Positions 23,869-32,555 of a stretch of 64,000 bases of DNA are shown in pieces (the first letter of the stretch is position 1; each line of letters opens with the position of its first letter). Below the pieces are notes generated by a model. The model did not search any database. It had not been told where the DNA came from and was given only the letters and a program-made list of their open reading frames with translations. Source of the DNA: a virus; IMG/VR virus record IMGVR_UViG_3300042934_000631, positions 1 to 64,000 of that record, one strand, 5' to 3'. The position numbers were made by a program, and so were the translations under genes.

Positions 23869-23944
23869 GGACGTAGCCTCCATTTTACAAAATGTTACAA
23901 CGTAATCATATCAGAATGGGCGCACGGAAAAAAGTTCCTAAAAA

Positions 23945-23997
23945 GTTTTCGCGAAAGTGTGCGAGGTAAGATAGTGGGTTCGTACAATGCAGTATAA
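23945..23997 (+). promoter_or_regulatory. Bipartite element type 1, copy 2, upstream of sigma-like gene
   Basis: GTTTTCGCGAAAGTGTGCGA, a 14-base spacer, then TTCGTACAATGCAGTATAA. If TACAAT acts as a -10 box, transcription would start about 25 bases before the sigma-like gene, allowing autoregulation. Confidence 0.65.
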
Positions 23998-24019
23998 GGA
24001 GAACGAAGGAGTTGGTTGA

Positions 24020-24610
24020 ATGAAATTTGATGATTTGTACAAAGATTATGCTCAGAGAATTAAGATCATGAGCAAGAAGTATAATTTAATCGGCAAGGTT
24101 CCAATACCTGATCTTATTAGTCACTTAAATGAAGCTTTGTGGGAAGCGTACTCTAGTTTTGACCCGGATCGCGGCTGCACACTGGATACCTGGGTAATTC
24201 GAAACCTAAACAACAAAGCGATCGACGTACTAAGAGGTAAAGAAGGAAATTATTACAATAGAGTTTTCGCAAAGTTGGATTGTCCAATGAAAGATGATAT
24301 CGACGAGGATGCTGCAACATCCAAAATCGAATACATAACAGACATCTCAGCAGAAGATTGCGTTATTGAGAAAAAGAAAAAAGCCGATCAGATTTCTCTA
24401 ATCGACTTCTTCCAACGGTCCTGCAAGACCGACGCAACGACGACTGCAATCGTCGAAGCATTTTTGTTAGCGCCAGCCAGCGCATCACCCAATGCAATAT
24501 CGAAATCGATTGGGCTACATCATGAAACTGTTAAACGCAAGTTGACCGCACTTTCTCGCCGTTACGACGCCAATCGTTTCGGAGATATAAGCGATTACTT
24601 AGCGGTTTAA
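24020..24610 (+). CDS. Sigma-70-like phage RNA polymerase sigma factor
   Basis: 196 residues. Region 2 is recognisable (PDLISHLNEALWEAYSSFDPDRGCTLDTWVIRNLNNKAID, about 35-73) and the C-terminal 50 residues end in an HTH like region 4 (ASPNAISKSIGLHHETVKRKLTAL). Such factors redirect host RNA polymerase to phage promoters. The bipartite element immediately upstream, also found before other early genes, is the obvious candidate target. Confidence 0.75.
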   Translation: MKFDDLYKDYAQRIKIMSKKYNLIGKVPIPDLISHLNEALWEAYSSFDPDRGCTLDTWVIRNLNNKAIDVLRGKEGNYYNRVFAKLDCPMKDDIDEDAATSKIEYITDISAEDCVIEKKKKADQISLIDFFQRSCKTDATTTAIVEAFLLAPASASPNAISKSIGLHHETVKRKLTALSRRYDANRFGDISDYLAV

Positions 24611-24874
24611 CCAGGAAAACGTTCAGGTCGGCACTTTAGGCATTAACGCCGACTTGACGCCTTCATTCATTAATTATAGCACATAGAACTGCGGTGTCAT
24701 TACCTAAAGTATGGGTATAAATGACGCGAGTTATACGTTGTTGTTAAATATTCTAACATGATAGTTATGTCTACATTTCTTATTTTACTAAAAAATTCGT
24801 AGATGTCAACGCTTATTTAGTCGTGTCTACGTTAAGTTACGATAAAGATTACGTAAAGATACGGAGGAAATATT
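24611..24874. other. Non-coding region with weak terminator
   Basis: GTCGGC and GCCGAC could form a stem at about 24628-24654 without a strong T-run. The rest is AT-rich and holds only the AGGAGG-like site of the next gene at its right end. Confidence 0.4.
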
Positions 24875-25039
24875 ATGATCGACGCAAATACACGTAAAAT
24901 TGACGTTAAGCCAACGAGAAAACGCAAGACGCGCCGCCTGGAAAACGCGTATCTTCAATATAACGGAGGCTGCCGCGAATACGAAGATTTGGCCGATTAC
25001 CTGCCGCGGCTATCGTTGAGAGGCGTGGTGATCGCATGA
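24875..25039 (+). CDS. Small basic protein
   Basis: 54 residues behind CGGAGGAAA. Basic N-terminus (KPTRKRKTRR) and acidic middle (REYEDLADYLPR). It overlaps the following gene by ATGA. No family recognised. Confidence 0.55.
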   Translation: MIDANTRKIDVKPTRKRKTRRLENAYLQYNGGCREYEDLADYLPRLSLRGVVIA

Positions 25040-25602
25040 CATCTACGCTGGACCCGCGAGCCGGCACGCATTTTACCGGAAAAATCTTCGTAACGCCGCA
25101 CGCATTGGACCGCGCCGTCGAGTATTTCGGAGTCGATCGCGGCAAAGCACCCATGCACGTAATGGATTTACTTCGCAAGGCTTCGTTAATAGACGCCAAT
25201 TCCTTATCCGATGACGGAACGGTGTTTAGGCTTTACGCATACAAACGGATAGTTTTCGCCGTTGCGCCTCACGAGGATAAAGTTATAACGCTGTATCCGC
25301 GAGATGATTCCCCGATCGCAGTACGTGAAGGCGTCGCAAAAGTCTTATCGACGCTATTACGCGCAGCTCAACGCAAAGAAACGCGCGAAGTAAAACGCCT
25401 GGAATTGCGCAGAGCCGAATTAACCGTCGAACGCGCCGAGTGTGCGCTGCGGAAGTTAAAGACCACTAGTATAAACGTTGCCAAGCAGATGGACGGTCGG
25501 ATTGCGGAGATCGACGGTGAGGTCGCGGCCATTAACGCTGAGATATTCGAAGTCCGCCGCGAGAAAACAACGCTGGCAAAAGGAATCGCAGCTTACGTAT
25601 GA
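25036..25602 (+). CDS. Hypothetical protein with C-terminal coiled coil
   Basis: 188 residues. The N-terminal part (TPHALDRAVEYFGVDRGKA, LYAYKRIVFAVAP) resembles small phage domains of unknown role. The C-terminal 80 residues are a Lys/Arg/Glu-rich coiled coil. It is coupled to the preceding gene. Confidence 0.6.
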   Translation: MTSTLDPRAGTHFTGKIFVTPHALDRAVEYFGVDRGKAPMHVMDLLRKASLIDANSLSDDGTVFRLYAYKRIVFAVAPHEDKVITLYPRDDSPIAVREGVAKVLSTLLRAAQRKETREVKRLELRRAELTVERAECALRKLKTTSINVAKQMDGRIAEIDGEVAAINAEIFEVRREKTTLAKGIAAYV

Positions 25603-25603
25603 A

Positions 25604-25647
25604 AAAGTGTACGGAAATTGAACGGTCGGCGTCGTAAGAGCTATAGC
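25604..25647 (+). promoter_or_regulatory. Bipartite element type 2, copy B
   Basis: AAAGTGTACGGAA, 14 bases, GTCGTAA. It starts two bases after a stop codon and lies about 170 bases ahead of the next gene. The distance from TGTACGG to GTCGTAA is 23 in all four copies. Confidence 0.65.
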
Positions 25648-25816
25648 GGTTCTTGCGTCGGCCACACGCCATCTACGCCGAAGGATCGGGGATGTCCCGG
25701 TCGCCGCGAAGGAGAGCGCGGATAGTAAGCGCAGGTGTCGTGTGACGGACGCAGGAAAGTGTCTGGCGAGCGTTAACGCTAATTGACGCAAATATACGAT
25801 AAAGGAACGTGATCGA
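25648..25816 (+). other. GC-rich leader, possibly structured
   Basis: No ORF. GGGGATGTCCC and CGCGAAGGAGAGCGCG can each form hairpins, so the leader of the downstream gene may be structured. No known riboswitch recognised. Confidence 0.3.
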
Positions 25817-26620
25817 ATGAGTTTATTCACGAAGCGCGGAAATGACGCGGTCAACTCTGCGGCAACCAACGACGGAGGCGGCAAGGACAGTCCGATCGTA
25901 TCGTTCAAATCCGGCAGCACGTTTAAAGTTGGCGTTAAGTCGATCGCAGACGTCGCGGAGTATTACGGCTACTCGATTTACAAGAAAGTGAACACTTTTG
26001 TCCCGAAGAATCCCGCCGAAAGAAACGCGAAAGGTTACATTACCGCTAATCCGACCGTATGGGATCGCGCAGCTGAGCTGTTGTATGCGGAAGCTAACGC
26101 AGCCAAAGAGGCCGGCGCCAGTGAAGCGGACGTCAAGCTAATCACGGACGAAGCGTATCTCTATCGCGGCAAGCCACGTTTCCTTCGCGCATTCTTCGAC
26201 CTGACGACCGGTAAGGATATCGTAGTCGACTTATCGCCGAAGCAGGAGAAAACACTGAAAGACGTTATCGCGGAAAACGCGGACGATCTCGATTCAATCG
26301 CGTTCAAGTTGACGAAGAAGGGCGAAGGCACTGGCGCAGTCGTAGCGCTCGCAGCCATCGTTAAAATGGATCGCGACTTGACTCCGGAAGAGCGCGCTAA
26401 CTTTGCGAAGATCGGCGATGTTCCATTCGATATGGAATCGCTTGAGACGTGTCTTTACGTCGCGGACGAAGCGGAGCAAATCAAGAACCTCGTAATCGCC
26501 GGCTTCGATATCGGACGCCTGGGACTAACGTATGGCGGAGACAACAACGCGAAACAGCCAGCGGAAGAGGACGTTAAGCCGATCGATCCGGATGCGCCGC
26601 CAGTAACGGTAAATTTCTAA
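25817..26620 (+). CDS. Putative single-stranded DNA-binding protein
   Basis: 267 residues. Lys/aromatic-rich middle (SIYKKVNTFVPKNPAERNAKGYI, YLYRGKPRFLRAFFDLTTG) and an acidic end finishing PPVTVNF, the pattern of phage ssDNA-binding proteins whose acidic tail recruits partners. It sits between replication genes. The family assignment is tentative. AAAGGAACG precedes the ATG. Confidence 0.45.
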   Translation: MSLFTKRGNDAVNSAATNDGGGKDSPIVSFKSGSTFKVGVKSIADVAEYYGYSIYKKVNTFVPKNPAERNAKGYITANPTVWDRAAELLYAEANAAKEAGASEADVKLITDEAYLYRGKPRFLRAFFDLTTGKDIVVDLSPKQEKTLKDVIAENADDLDSIAFKLTKKGEGTGAVVALAAIVKMDRDLTPEERANFAKIGDVPFDMESLETCLYVADEAEQIKNLVIAGFDIGRLGLTYGGDNNAKQPAEEDVKPIDPDAPPVTVNF

Positions 26621-26660
26621 TCTAAACAAAAACTAAACCAAAAAAGGGGATAACCAATCC

Positions 26661-26777
26661 ATGAAAACAATCGCAAAATTTATGTCCGTAGCTTCTTTTT
26701 CCGTAGCATTCGCATTCTTCGCAGTTATGAAAGGCGGAATTGGCGAAATCGAAGCGCCAGCAGATTTCCGCAAATAA
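26661..26777 (+). CDS. AgrD-like signal peptide precursor, copy 3 (replication region)
   Basis: 38 residues, differing from copy 1 in only two (Asp to Glu and Val to Ala in the tail). The first 71 bases are identical to copy 1 and the leaders are similar too (AAACTAAACC, AAAAGGGGA); the remaining 46 bases differ mostly at silent sites. It is downstream of the putative ssDNA-binding gene, away from agrB. Core KGGIGEI is kept and Cys is absent. Confidence 0.7.
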   Translation: MKTIAKFMSVASFSVAFAFFAVMKGGIGEIEAPADFRK

Positions 26778-26800
26778 TCCGCATCAAAGGAGGGCGCACC

Positions 26801-27025
26801 ATGAGCGAAAAACTCGGACTCAGCACGACAATCCTTCTCGTCTTCTTGGCGGGAATCGGCGTTCTATCGGCAGTCGCGCTCGGCATCATGACGGTACTCT
26901 CGTGGATCGGCGTATCCATGCCGTTCTGGCTAGCGTTCATTGATGCGATCGGCCTCGCACTTCTCGCGTTGATCTTCTACGTAAACGGAGCGAAGGAGGT
27001 TGACGCGGATGACGACACCTATTAA
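26801..27025 (+). CDS. Small two-span membrane protein
   Basis: 74 residues behind AAAGGAGG with two long hydrophobic segments (about 9-35 and 40-62) and an acidic tail KEVDADDDTY. It follows agrD copy 3 by 23 bases and may belong to the same transcript. Function unknown. Confidence 0.6.
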   Translation: MSEKLGLSTTILLVFLAGIGVLSAVALGIMTVLSWIGVSMPFWLAFIDAIGLALLALIFYVNGAKEVDADDDTY

Positions 27026-27281
27026 ACGTAATCTATCGATCGGCGTCAACGTAAAGGAGGCCGGCAATCTTCCGAAAGTCGGCCGCCACCTTGCCGCGTT
27101 CCTTAAGACGGTCGACCACGATCACGGTCCGTTCGACGTGAATATTGCGGTAAGCGTGGAGCCGACGGATGCGTCCGCAATTGGACCGATTGAGCTTCCG
27201 CAAGGTGACGAGGAGATGCCGCAAACAATCGAAATTGTATACATGGATCGCGGAGACGTCGATCCGGAAGGAGCTGACTAG
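27009..27281 (+). CDS. Hypothetical protein
   Basis: 90 residues from the ATG behind AAGGAGG, overlapping the previous gene by 17 bases. Basic at the start and acidic at the end. No family recognised. Confidence 0.55.
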   Translation: MTTPIKRNLSIGVNVKEAGNLPKVGRHLAAFLKTVDHDHGPFDVNIAVSVEPTDASAIGPIELPQGDEEMPQTIEIVYMDRGDVDPEGAD

Positions 27282-27284
27282 CGC

Positions 27285-27686
27285 ATGGCGCACGAATCAC
27301 AGATTACCGGAATGCATAGCGAGCTCCTAGCGCAAACGGCGCTCCTGGCGAACGGATTCGAAGTTTCGCAGCCAATTGCGCCAGAAGTGTACGATCTAAT
27401 CGTAAGGAATCCGCTCACCAACGACTATTCTCGCGTACAAGTGAAGACCGCCCGCGTTCGGGATGATCGCGATGGGGCAATCGTGATATACGCAAGAAAG
27501 GGCAATGGTGACCCGTATACTCCGGAAGAGTGCGATCTAATCGTAGGCGTTAACGGTCCAGACGTGTATATGTTTCCTTGCGTAGGGAACGCGGAGTACT
27601 GGAGCACGCCAGGCAACGCAGAAGCGAAATGGACGCTGCTTCCGACGACGCTGCGGAAAGAGGCCGCCGAGGTCGCGCATGTTTGA
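27285..27686 (+). CDS. PD-(D/E)XK-type endonuclease-like protein
   Basis: 133 residues. GMHSELLAQTALLANGFEVSQP, YDLIV and VQVKTARV follow the group of PD-(D/E)XK proteins that share the fold of archaeal resolvases and group I intron endonucleases: Glu13, Asp37 and the QVK motif (Gln52-Lys54) are the likely metal site. Role in phage DNA processing is inferred. Confidence 0.65.
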   Translation: MAHESQITGMHSELLAQTALLANGFEVSQPIAPEVYDLIVRNPLTNDYSRVQVKTARVRDDRDGAIVIYARKGNGDPYTPEECDLIVGVNGPDVYMFPCVGNAEYWSTPGNAEAKWTLLPTTLRKEAAEVAHV

Positions 27687-27894
27687 CCGTTTCGCACCGC
27701 CAGACGAGCCGATAACCATCGCTCATTGCGAATGGTGCGGACGCGAGATTTACGCCGGCGACGAGGTTAAGCGGACGTTGATCGACGGCTGGCGGCCCGG
27801 ATACGTTCATGCGGAAGAGTGCGCGGAGGACTACGCGTTCGATCGAGTGTATAACGCGGAAGGTACGATTACAGCGACGTTAGACGTAGAGTAA
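27679..27894 (+). CDS. Small zinc-finger-like protein
   Basis: 71 residues; overlaps the preceding nuclease gene by eight bases. CEWCG at 17-21, then HAEEC at 44-48, gives a plausible zinc site. Function unknown. Confidence 0.55.
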   Translation: MFDRFAPPDEPITIAHCEWCGREIYAGDEVKRTLIDGWRPGYVHAEECAEDYAFDRVYNAEGTITATLDVE

Positions 27895-27951
27895 CGAAGG
27901 TAAGCGCAAGCTAAAATAAACAGGCCGCGAGCCACGAAGGAGACTATATAA

Positions 27952-28857
27952 ATGGCGAAGTTAAACGGTGTAACAACGGTATCCGAGCGTATTCAATATA
28001 ACGGTGCGGAGTACGTGAAATCCGATGATGCTGCGGTTGTTGGCGATATCGTGCGGCATGATGCGGAAGGATACACGAGCATTCCAGAGGGAGCGTACTA
28101 CGAAGTGTTGCGCGCTAATAAGGCGGGCGAACCGAAGATTATCGATGAGGACGGCGACGAGATTACGGTGGATAGCGATTTTGCGGTATTCAAACGCGTA
28201 GAGGAAGTCGTCCAGCCTCAGTATCGCGAAGTCAAACGTAAAGCTATCGTAGGCGAGCGCATTCGTATCGTAGCGGCTCAATATACGTCCGGTAGATATC
28301 AGAACGGAGACGAATTCACTGCAATGCGTTTATCCGATTCCGGCGGAGTCGAATTTGTGACGGGGAAAGGCGAGGGAGGGTACGCGTATCAGCGAGAATA
28401 CGTCGTGCTCGAACCGGTGCAGGCTGACGTGAAGAAGGCGGAGGATGAGCCGCAACCAGGCGATAAGGTTCGTTCGAAGATGTACCCAGACACGCTGCAT
28501 ACGTTAGTTAAACGACTACCACAGCACGACGGAGATCGATACGGGAAGGCGTGGGATATTACACCGGGCTCATGGCTCGGAGAGAAACAATTCTATATCG
28601 TTGAACGCGCCGTAGAGGCCGCCAAAGCCGCGGAAGAAGCAAAATGGAGCGCGATCGGACGGAAAGTCGGCGAATACAAAGTCGGCGATATTGTTAGGAC
28701 AACGGATTCTGTCGGGCATAAGGTTGGAACGATTGGCGTCATTTGCACGGTTGACGATACGGATATGCCACGCGTAAAGGCTAACGGCACAGCCATGTGG
28801 CACACCGTCGAGCTCATCGCGCCAGTCGAATCGCTATTCAATCGCTCCGAGGCGTAG
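27952..28857 (+). CDS. Hypothetical protein with KOW/SH3-like repeats
   Basis: 301 residues. Several segments of the type VGDIVRHDAEGYTSIPEGAYYEV, GDKVRSKMYPDTLHTLV and VGDIVRTTDSVGHKVGTIGVI look like small beta-barrel modules. The protein at 40363 shares this style. Role unknown; it precedes the DNA polymerase genes. Confidence 0.6.
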   Translation: MAKLNGVTTVSERIQYNGAEYVKSDDAAVVGDIVRHDAEGYTSIPEGAYYEVLRANKAGEPKIIDEDGDEITVDSDFAVFKRVEEVVQPQYREVKRKAIVGERIRIVAAQYTSGRYQNGDEFTAMRLSDSGGVEFVTGKGEGGYAYQREYVVLEPVQADVKKAEDEPQPGDKVRSKMYPDTLHTLVKRLPQHDGDRYGKAWDITPGSWLGEKQFYIVERAVEAAKAAEEAKWSAIGRKVGEYKVGDIVRTTDSVGHKVGTIGVICTVDDTDMPRVKANGTAMWHTVELIAPVESLFNRSEA

Positions 28858-28859
28858 AC

Positions 28860-30638
28860 ATGCAAACGCCAAAGCTGACGCTAGCAGCGAAGCAGCCGAC
28901 AACGAGCGCGGTCAAAGACGCGGCGCAACGGAAGGCGGCCGCGGTGCCGGAAACAGCCGCGGAGGCGTTCGATCGAATTGGCGCGATGTCGCTTACAGAT
29001 AAGGAACGCGCGCAGTTTAACGCAGCAAAATCCGCTTATTTCTCCGGGCAACTAGGCAATGTCCGGAGCGATGGCGGAAAGTGGACGAAAGGTGACGTAC
29101 TCGCAGCGGGCTCCCTCCTCTTGCGCCAACAGGCGGAGGGACTGCGTGAGGAACGTATCCGCGAAGTGCTGGCGAGCAAACCTACGAATTACTTCATTCT
29201 TACGAGTGATACCGAGCTCCCAGCGTTCGTCGACCGGTTGCGCGAAGAGTGCCGGCGCCAAATGGCGGAGTGGCGCGATCGCTTCCGCATCCTAGGCGTT
29301 GATACGATGACGGCAGGCGACTTCGAGGGAACCGGCGTTGATACGTACATCGACTTATCCATCGGATTCAGCGTATGGCTACCGCTGCTTAACGAGGGCT
29401 ACTACTTACCGTATGGGCACGTCAGCGGATTCGACGTCCCTTACGCGTTTAAGGAAGGCGATCCGCAGCTAACACGTTCGAAAGTAATCGCGGCAATTTC
29501 CCCGTATCTGACGCGGCCGAATCACGGCAAAACGTTTCATATGGGATCGGCACGCTATGACCTCCACGTCGCGATAAAGGACGGTTACGAGATCGCCGGC
29601 TGCGTGTGGGATACGTTAGATGCCATGCGGCATTTAAATGAGCACGAGGCGGCCTACGGTTTGAAACCGCTGATCGCGAAGTATGGGCCGGCATTCGGCG
29701 TAACAGGCACCGTCTACGCTTTCGAAGACCTTTTCGGTAATCGATCGCCGGCACCATATAACGTTGAGCTTGTCGGCATCTACGCGATTAAGGACGTACT
29801 CTACGGATGGAAGCTGTTCGAATGGCAATACGAAGCGATGAGGAACGCGCCTGGCCGCCTACTCGACTGTTACGCACAGATTGACTCGAAGCTGCCGGAA
29901 ACTGACGTCTTCATGGCGCGATGCGGCTTCGAGATTGATATCGCGGGACTCAAAGCGCTAGAAGACGAATTTACTCCGCTACTCGAAAAAGCGCGCGCTG
30001 ACGTAGTTACATCGTACGGCATCGACGCGGAGTTTGTCCGTAAGATGGATCGACACATTAACGCGAGAGCAGTCGCGGAGTGGATCGATAAACAGCGGAA
30101 GAAAATCGCCAGGCATGCGGAAGACATCGCCAAACAACGCGCTATTATTGCGGAGTGTGAGGCGACCGGTAAAACGAAGCTTAAGCGGTACACGGAGGCT
30201 GTCGCCAAACTTGCGCAATTAAAGGCGGAGGTTTTGGCGGATCCGACCGAAGCGAACGCGCCGCTTACGATTACGGAGTTTTCGATTACGAACGGGAATC
30301 ATCTCGCGTACCTAATCTACGACGTACTCGGTATCGAAGACGTAACCGGCCGCTTTAAGCGCGGGAAGTCACGGTCTACGGCTGCGGACGTTCTCGATGT
30401 TTACTACGAGGAAGAGGACGCACTGAAACCGCTGGCGATCGTTGCCGCGTACGAGAAGCTGCTTAATACGTACGTGATGAAGATTCCGCACGCACTTGAG
30501 CGAGACGGACGGATCCATACGGAATATAAGGCTGGCGGAACTGCGACAGGTCGCTATAGTAGCGCGGGGTACAACGGTCGACCTATCGATATATTATCCG
30601 AATTTGAAACGGAGGACGACGCTAGTGTTAGCAATTGA
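28860..30638 (+). CDS. DNA polymerase A, N-terminal subunit (3'-5' exonuclease, start of palm/thumb)
   Basis: 592 residues. The 3'-5' proofreading motifs are present: DFEGTGVDTYID at about 155, MGSARYDLHV at about 222 and Tyr-x3-Asp in GIYAIKDVLYG at about 301. The end reaches the polymerase motif GTATGRYSS. The reading frame stops inside a loop that normally leads to QNMPSK. The rest of the enzyme is a separate overlapping gene in the +1 frame, so the polymerase is split. It copies the phage genome with the helicase and primase. Confidence 0.85.
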   Translation: MQTPKLTLAAKQPTTSAVKDAAQRKAAAVPETAAEAFDRIGAMSLTDKERAQFNAAKSAYFSGQLGNVRSDGGKWTKGDVLAAGSLLLRQQAEGLREERIREVLASKPTNYFILTSDTELPAFVDRLREECRRQMAEWRDRFRILGVDTMTAGDFEGTGVDTYIDLSIGFSVWLPLLNEGYYLPYGHVSGFDVPYAFKEGDPQLTRSKVIAAISPYLTRPNHGKTFHMGSARYDLHVAIKDGYEIAGCVWDTLDAMRHLNEHEAAYGLKPLIAKYGPAFGVTGTVYAFEDLFGNRSPAPYNVELVGIYAIKDVLYGWKLFEWQYEAMRNAPGRLLDCYAQIDSKLPETDVFMARCGFEIDIAGLKALEDEFTPLLEKARADVVTSYGIDAEFVRKMDRHINARAVAEWIDKQRKKIARHAEDIAKQRAIIAECEATGKTKLKRYTEAVAKLAQLKAEVLADPTEANAPLTITEFSITNGNHLAYLIYDVLGIEDVTGRFKRGKSRSTAADVLDVYYEEEDALKPLAIVAAYEKLLNTYVMKIPHALERDGRIHTEYKAGGTATGRYSSAGYNGRPIDILSEFETEDDASVSN

Positions 30639-31707
30639 CGACGCGAATTATCACGCGATAGTTAAGAAACTTATCGCAGACGAGCGGAAAGTGCCGAAAG
30701 GTTTTAATGCGCAAAACATGCCGTCAAAGGGCGCAGGTAATCGCGTACGTAATTGCTTTGTCCCTAAACGCGGATTCACATTCGTCGGAGCTGACCTGGG
30801 TCAGATAGAACCGCGCGTGATGAGCGCCATCATGTGGGATCGATACGGCGATAATTCACTTCGTCAGATTTTCCTTGATGGCGTAGATCTCTATACGACG
30901 ATGGCGATGATGACGTTCAATATCGCGGAAGAGTTCTGCGTCGATAAAGCGTACGATCCAACCGGCACGTTCAAACCGCGCTCGATGATGAAGACGGGCG
31001 TACTCGCAGTTTCATACGATCAATCACCGAAGGCCTTCGCGAAGAAGATGAATGTTACGGACGAAGTGGCAGCGTACTTCTTCGAAAACTTCGACCGCAC
31101 ATTTCCGTCATTCAAAACGATGGTGGCAGATATCCGCGAGTTTATGCGGAAGTACGGTTACGTGGAGACGTTATTTGGAAGAAAACGGCGCTTTCCGGAT
31201 TACGCTTCGGTTGCTGCAGCAGCGTCAAAAAACGAACAACGGTTGATCAGGTTGTATACGGAGCGTAAGCAACTCCGTAATAAGGAAACGCCGACGCAAC
31301 GAGATGCACAACGACTAATCGCGGTCCAGGACGAAATCGATATATTGTCGGAGAAACGCGGACTCATCGGTTATTGGGAACGTGCAGCCTTCAACGCGTG
31401 TATTCAAGGGACCGGCGCGGATATCTTGAAGATGATCGGAAACCGCAATGCTCGGATATGTAAAGAGCGCGGATGGGAGCTAAACGCGTCCATACACGAC
31501 GAAGCGCTCAACTCGATTCCTGACGAGCAGCTTACGGAAGAAACGATCGATTTAATTAACGATGTAATGACGCAAACGGCGACGCTAAGTGTACCGTTAG
31601 TGACCGATATCGTAATTATGAAGCGCTGGATGCAGGAATTTAAGCCTGGCGAATGGGACTTCGTTAACTGTCGGCCGAAGGATGAGTTCGCGAATAGATA
31701 TGCATAA
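30625..31707 (+). CDS. DNA polymerase A, C-terminal catalytic subunit
   Basis: 360 residues. It begins with a GTG that has GGAGG 9 bases upstream, inside the end of the N-terminal gene (14-bp overlap). It carries QNMPSK, motif A (VGADLGQIEPR), motif B (RSMMKTGVLAVSYDQ) and motif C (SIHDEAL), so all catalytic residues lie in this part. The ribosome site and GTG make re-initiation the likely mechanism. No slippery heptamer is seen. Confidence 0.85.
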   Translation: MLAIDDANYHAIVKKLIADERKVPKGFNAQNMPSKGAGNRVRNCFVPKRGFTFVGADLGQIEPRVMSAIMWDRYGDNSLRQIFLDGVDLYTTMAMMTFNIAEEFCVDKAYDPTGTFKPRSMMKTGVLAVSYDQSPKAFAKKMNVTDEVAAYFFENFDRTFPSFKTMVADIREFMRKYGYVETLFGRKRRFPDYASVAAAASKNEQRLIRLYTERKQLRNKETPTQRDAQRLIAVQDEIDILSEKRGLIGYWERAAFNACIQGTGADILKMIGNRNARICKERGWELNASIHDEALNSIPDEQLTEETIDLINDVMTQTATLSVPLVTDIVIMKRWMQEFKPGEWDFVNCRPKDEFANRYA

Positions 31708-31731
31708 TTCGAAATATAGGAGGCGTTTGCG

Positions 31732-32217
31732 CTGCCTAAAGAGATACATCTTACAAAAGGAAACGTTGCAATCGTAGACGATGAAGACTACGATGCTCTT
31801 TCAAAGCTCACATGGTGTATTGCTACGACCGGTTACGCCAAAACAAATATGCGCATAGACGGGATTTACAGAACTGTTTTCATGCACAGACATATCCTAA
31901 GTGCTCCCAAAGGACTTGTCGTAGACCATGTCGACGGTGATAAGTTAAATAATCAACGATCGAATTTAAGGATCTGCACACATGCGCAAAACTGCAGAAA
32001 TAAAGTTAAGAATCACAATAACAAATCCGGCTTTAAAGGGGTTTCTTGGGATAGTTGGAATCAACGTTGGAAGTCGGCCATAGAACATCACGGCGTCTCT
32101 ATTGCACTTGGTAATTACCGCGACCCGATCGAAGCAGCTCGCGCCTACAACGCTAAAGCACGCGAACTATTCGGAGAATATGCGCGACTCAACGAAATTC
32201 CCGGAGAAACCGCATAA
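31732..32217 (+). CDS. HNH homing endonuclease with AP2 domain, CTG start
   Basis: 161 residues. The N-terminus (LPKEIHLTKGNVAIVDDEDYDAL) is typical of the family, followed by an HNH core (HRHILSAPKGLVVDHVDGDKLNNQRSNLR) and a C-terminal AP2 DNA-binding domain (SGFKGVSWDSWNQRWKS). The reading frame opens with CTG 8 bases after AGGAGG; the first ATG would cut off the family's N-terminus. Free-standing HNH genes next to polymerase genes are mobile and may have helped to split the polymerase. Confidence 0.8.
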   Translation: MPKEIHLTKGNVAIVDDEDYDALSKLTWCIATTGYAKTNMRIDGIYRTVFMHRHILSAPKGLVVDHVDGDKLNNQRSNLRICTHAQNCRNKVKNHNNKSGFKGVSWDSWNQRWKSAIEHHGVSIALGNYRDPIEAARAYNAKARELFGEYARLNEIPGETA

Positions 32218-32258
32218 CTGTACGGAATCCCACCGCACGGCGTCGTAATAAATGAACG
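32216..32258 (+). promoter_or_regulatory. Bipartite element type 2, copy C
   Basis: CTGTACGGAA, 14 bases holding CCGCACGG, then GTCGTAA, just behind the HNH gene and 28 bases before the next ATG. Confidence 0.65.
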
Positions 32259-32285
32259 TAAACAATCGAAGGAGAGTGACGCGGA

Positions 32286-32555
32286 ATGAAGATCACGGAA
32301 ACGCACGATATCAGTGGTGGATATGACGAGTATAGCGGTAAAGGTTCGATTACGGTAACTGTTGAGGATGACGCAGGAAACCGTACGAGTGTCGACATAT
32401 CCGCAGGCGAGCCGGAAGATGCCGTATTCTTCCGCGACTTGAACGGCGCGTATAGCATTGCTGACGCGATTAAACTAGCGTACGCGGCCGGCAAGCGTGG
32501 CGAGGAGCTCGAATACGTATTTATCGACGAGAATCCGGAAGAGGAGGGTGCGTAA
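32286..32555 (+). CDS. Hypothetical protein
   Basis: 89 residues behind AAGGAGAGTGA. Mostly beta at first (GKGSITVTVEDDAGNRTSVDI), ending acidic. It stops one base before the next ATG, so the two are one operon. No family recognised. Confidence 0.6.
   Translation: MKITETHDISGGYDEYSGKGSITVTVEDDAGNRTSVDISAGEPEDAVFFRDLNGAYSIADAIKLAYAAGKRGEELEYVFIDENPEEEGA

Noticed and set aside
30601-30640. Programmed frameshift joining the two polymerase genes
   Set aside because: No slippery heptamer or +1 shift-prone codon is seen; the GGAGG plus GTG restart is a simpler explanation, though a sequencing error remains possible.
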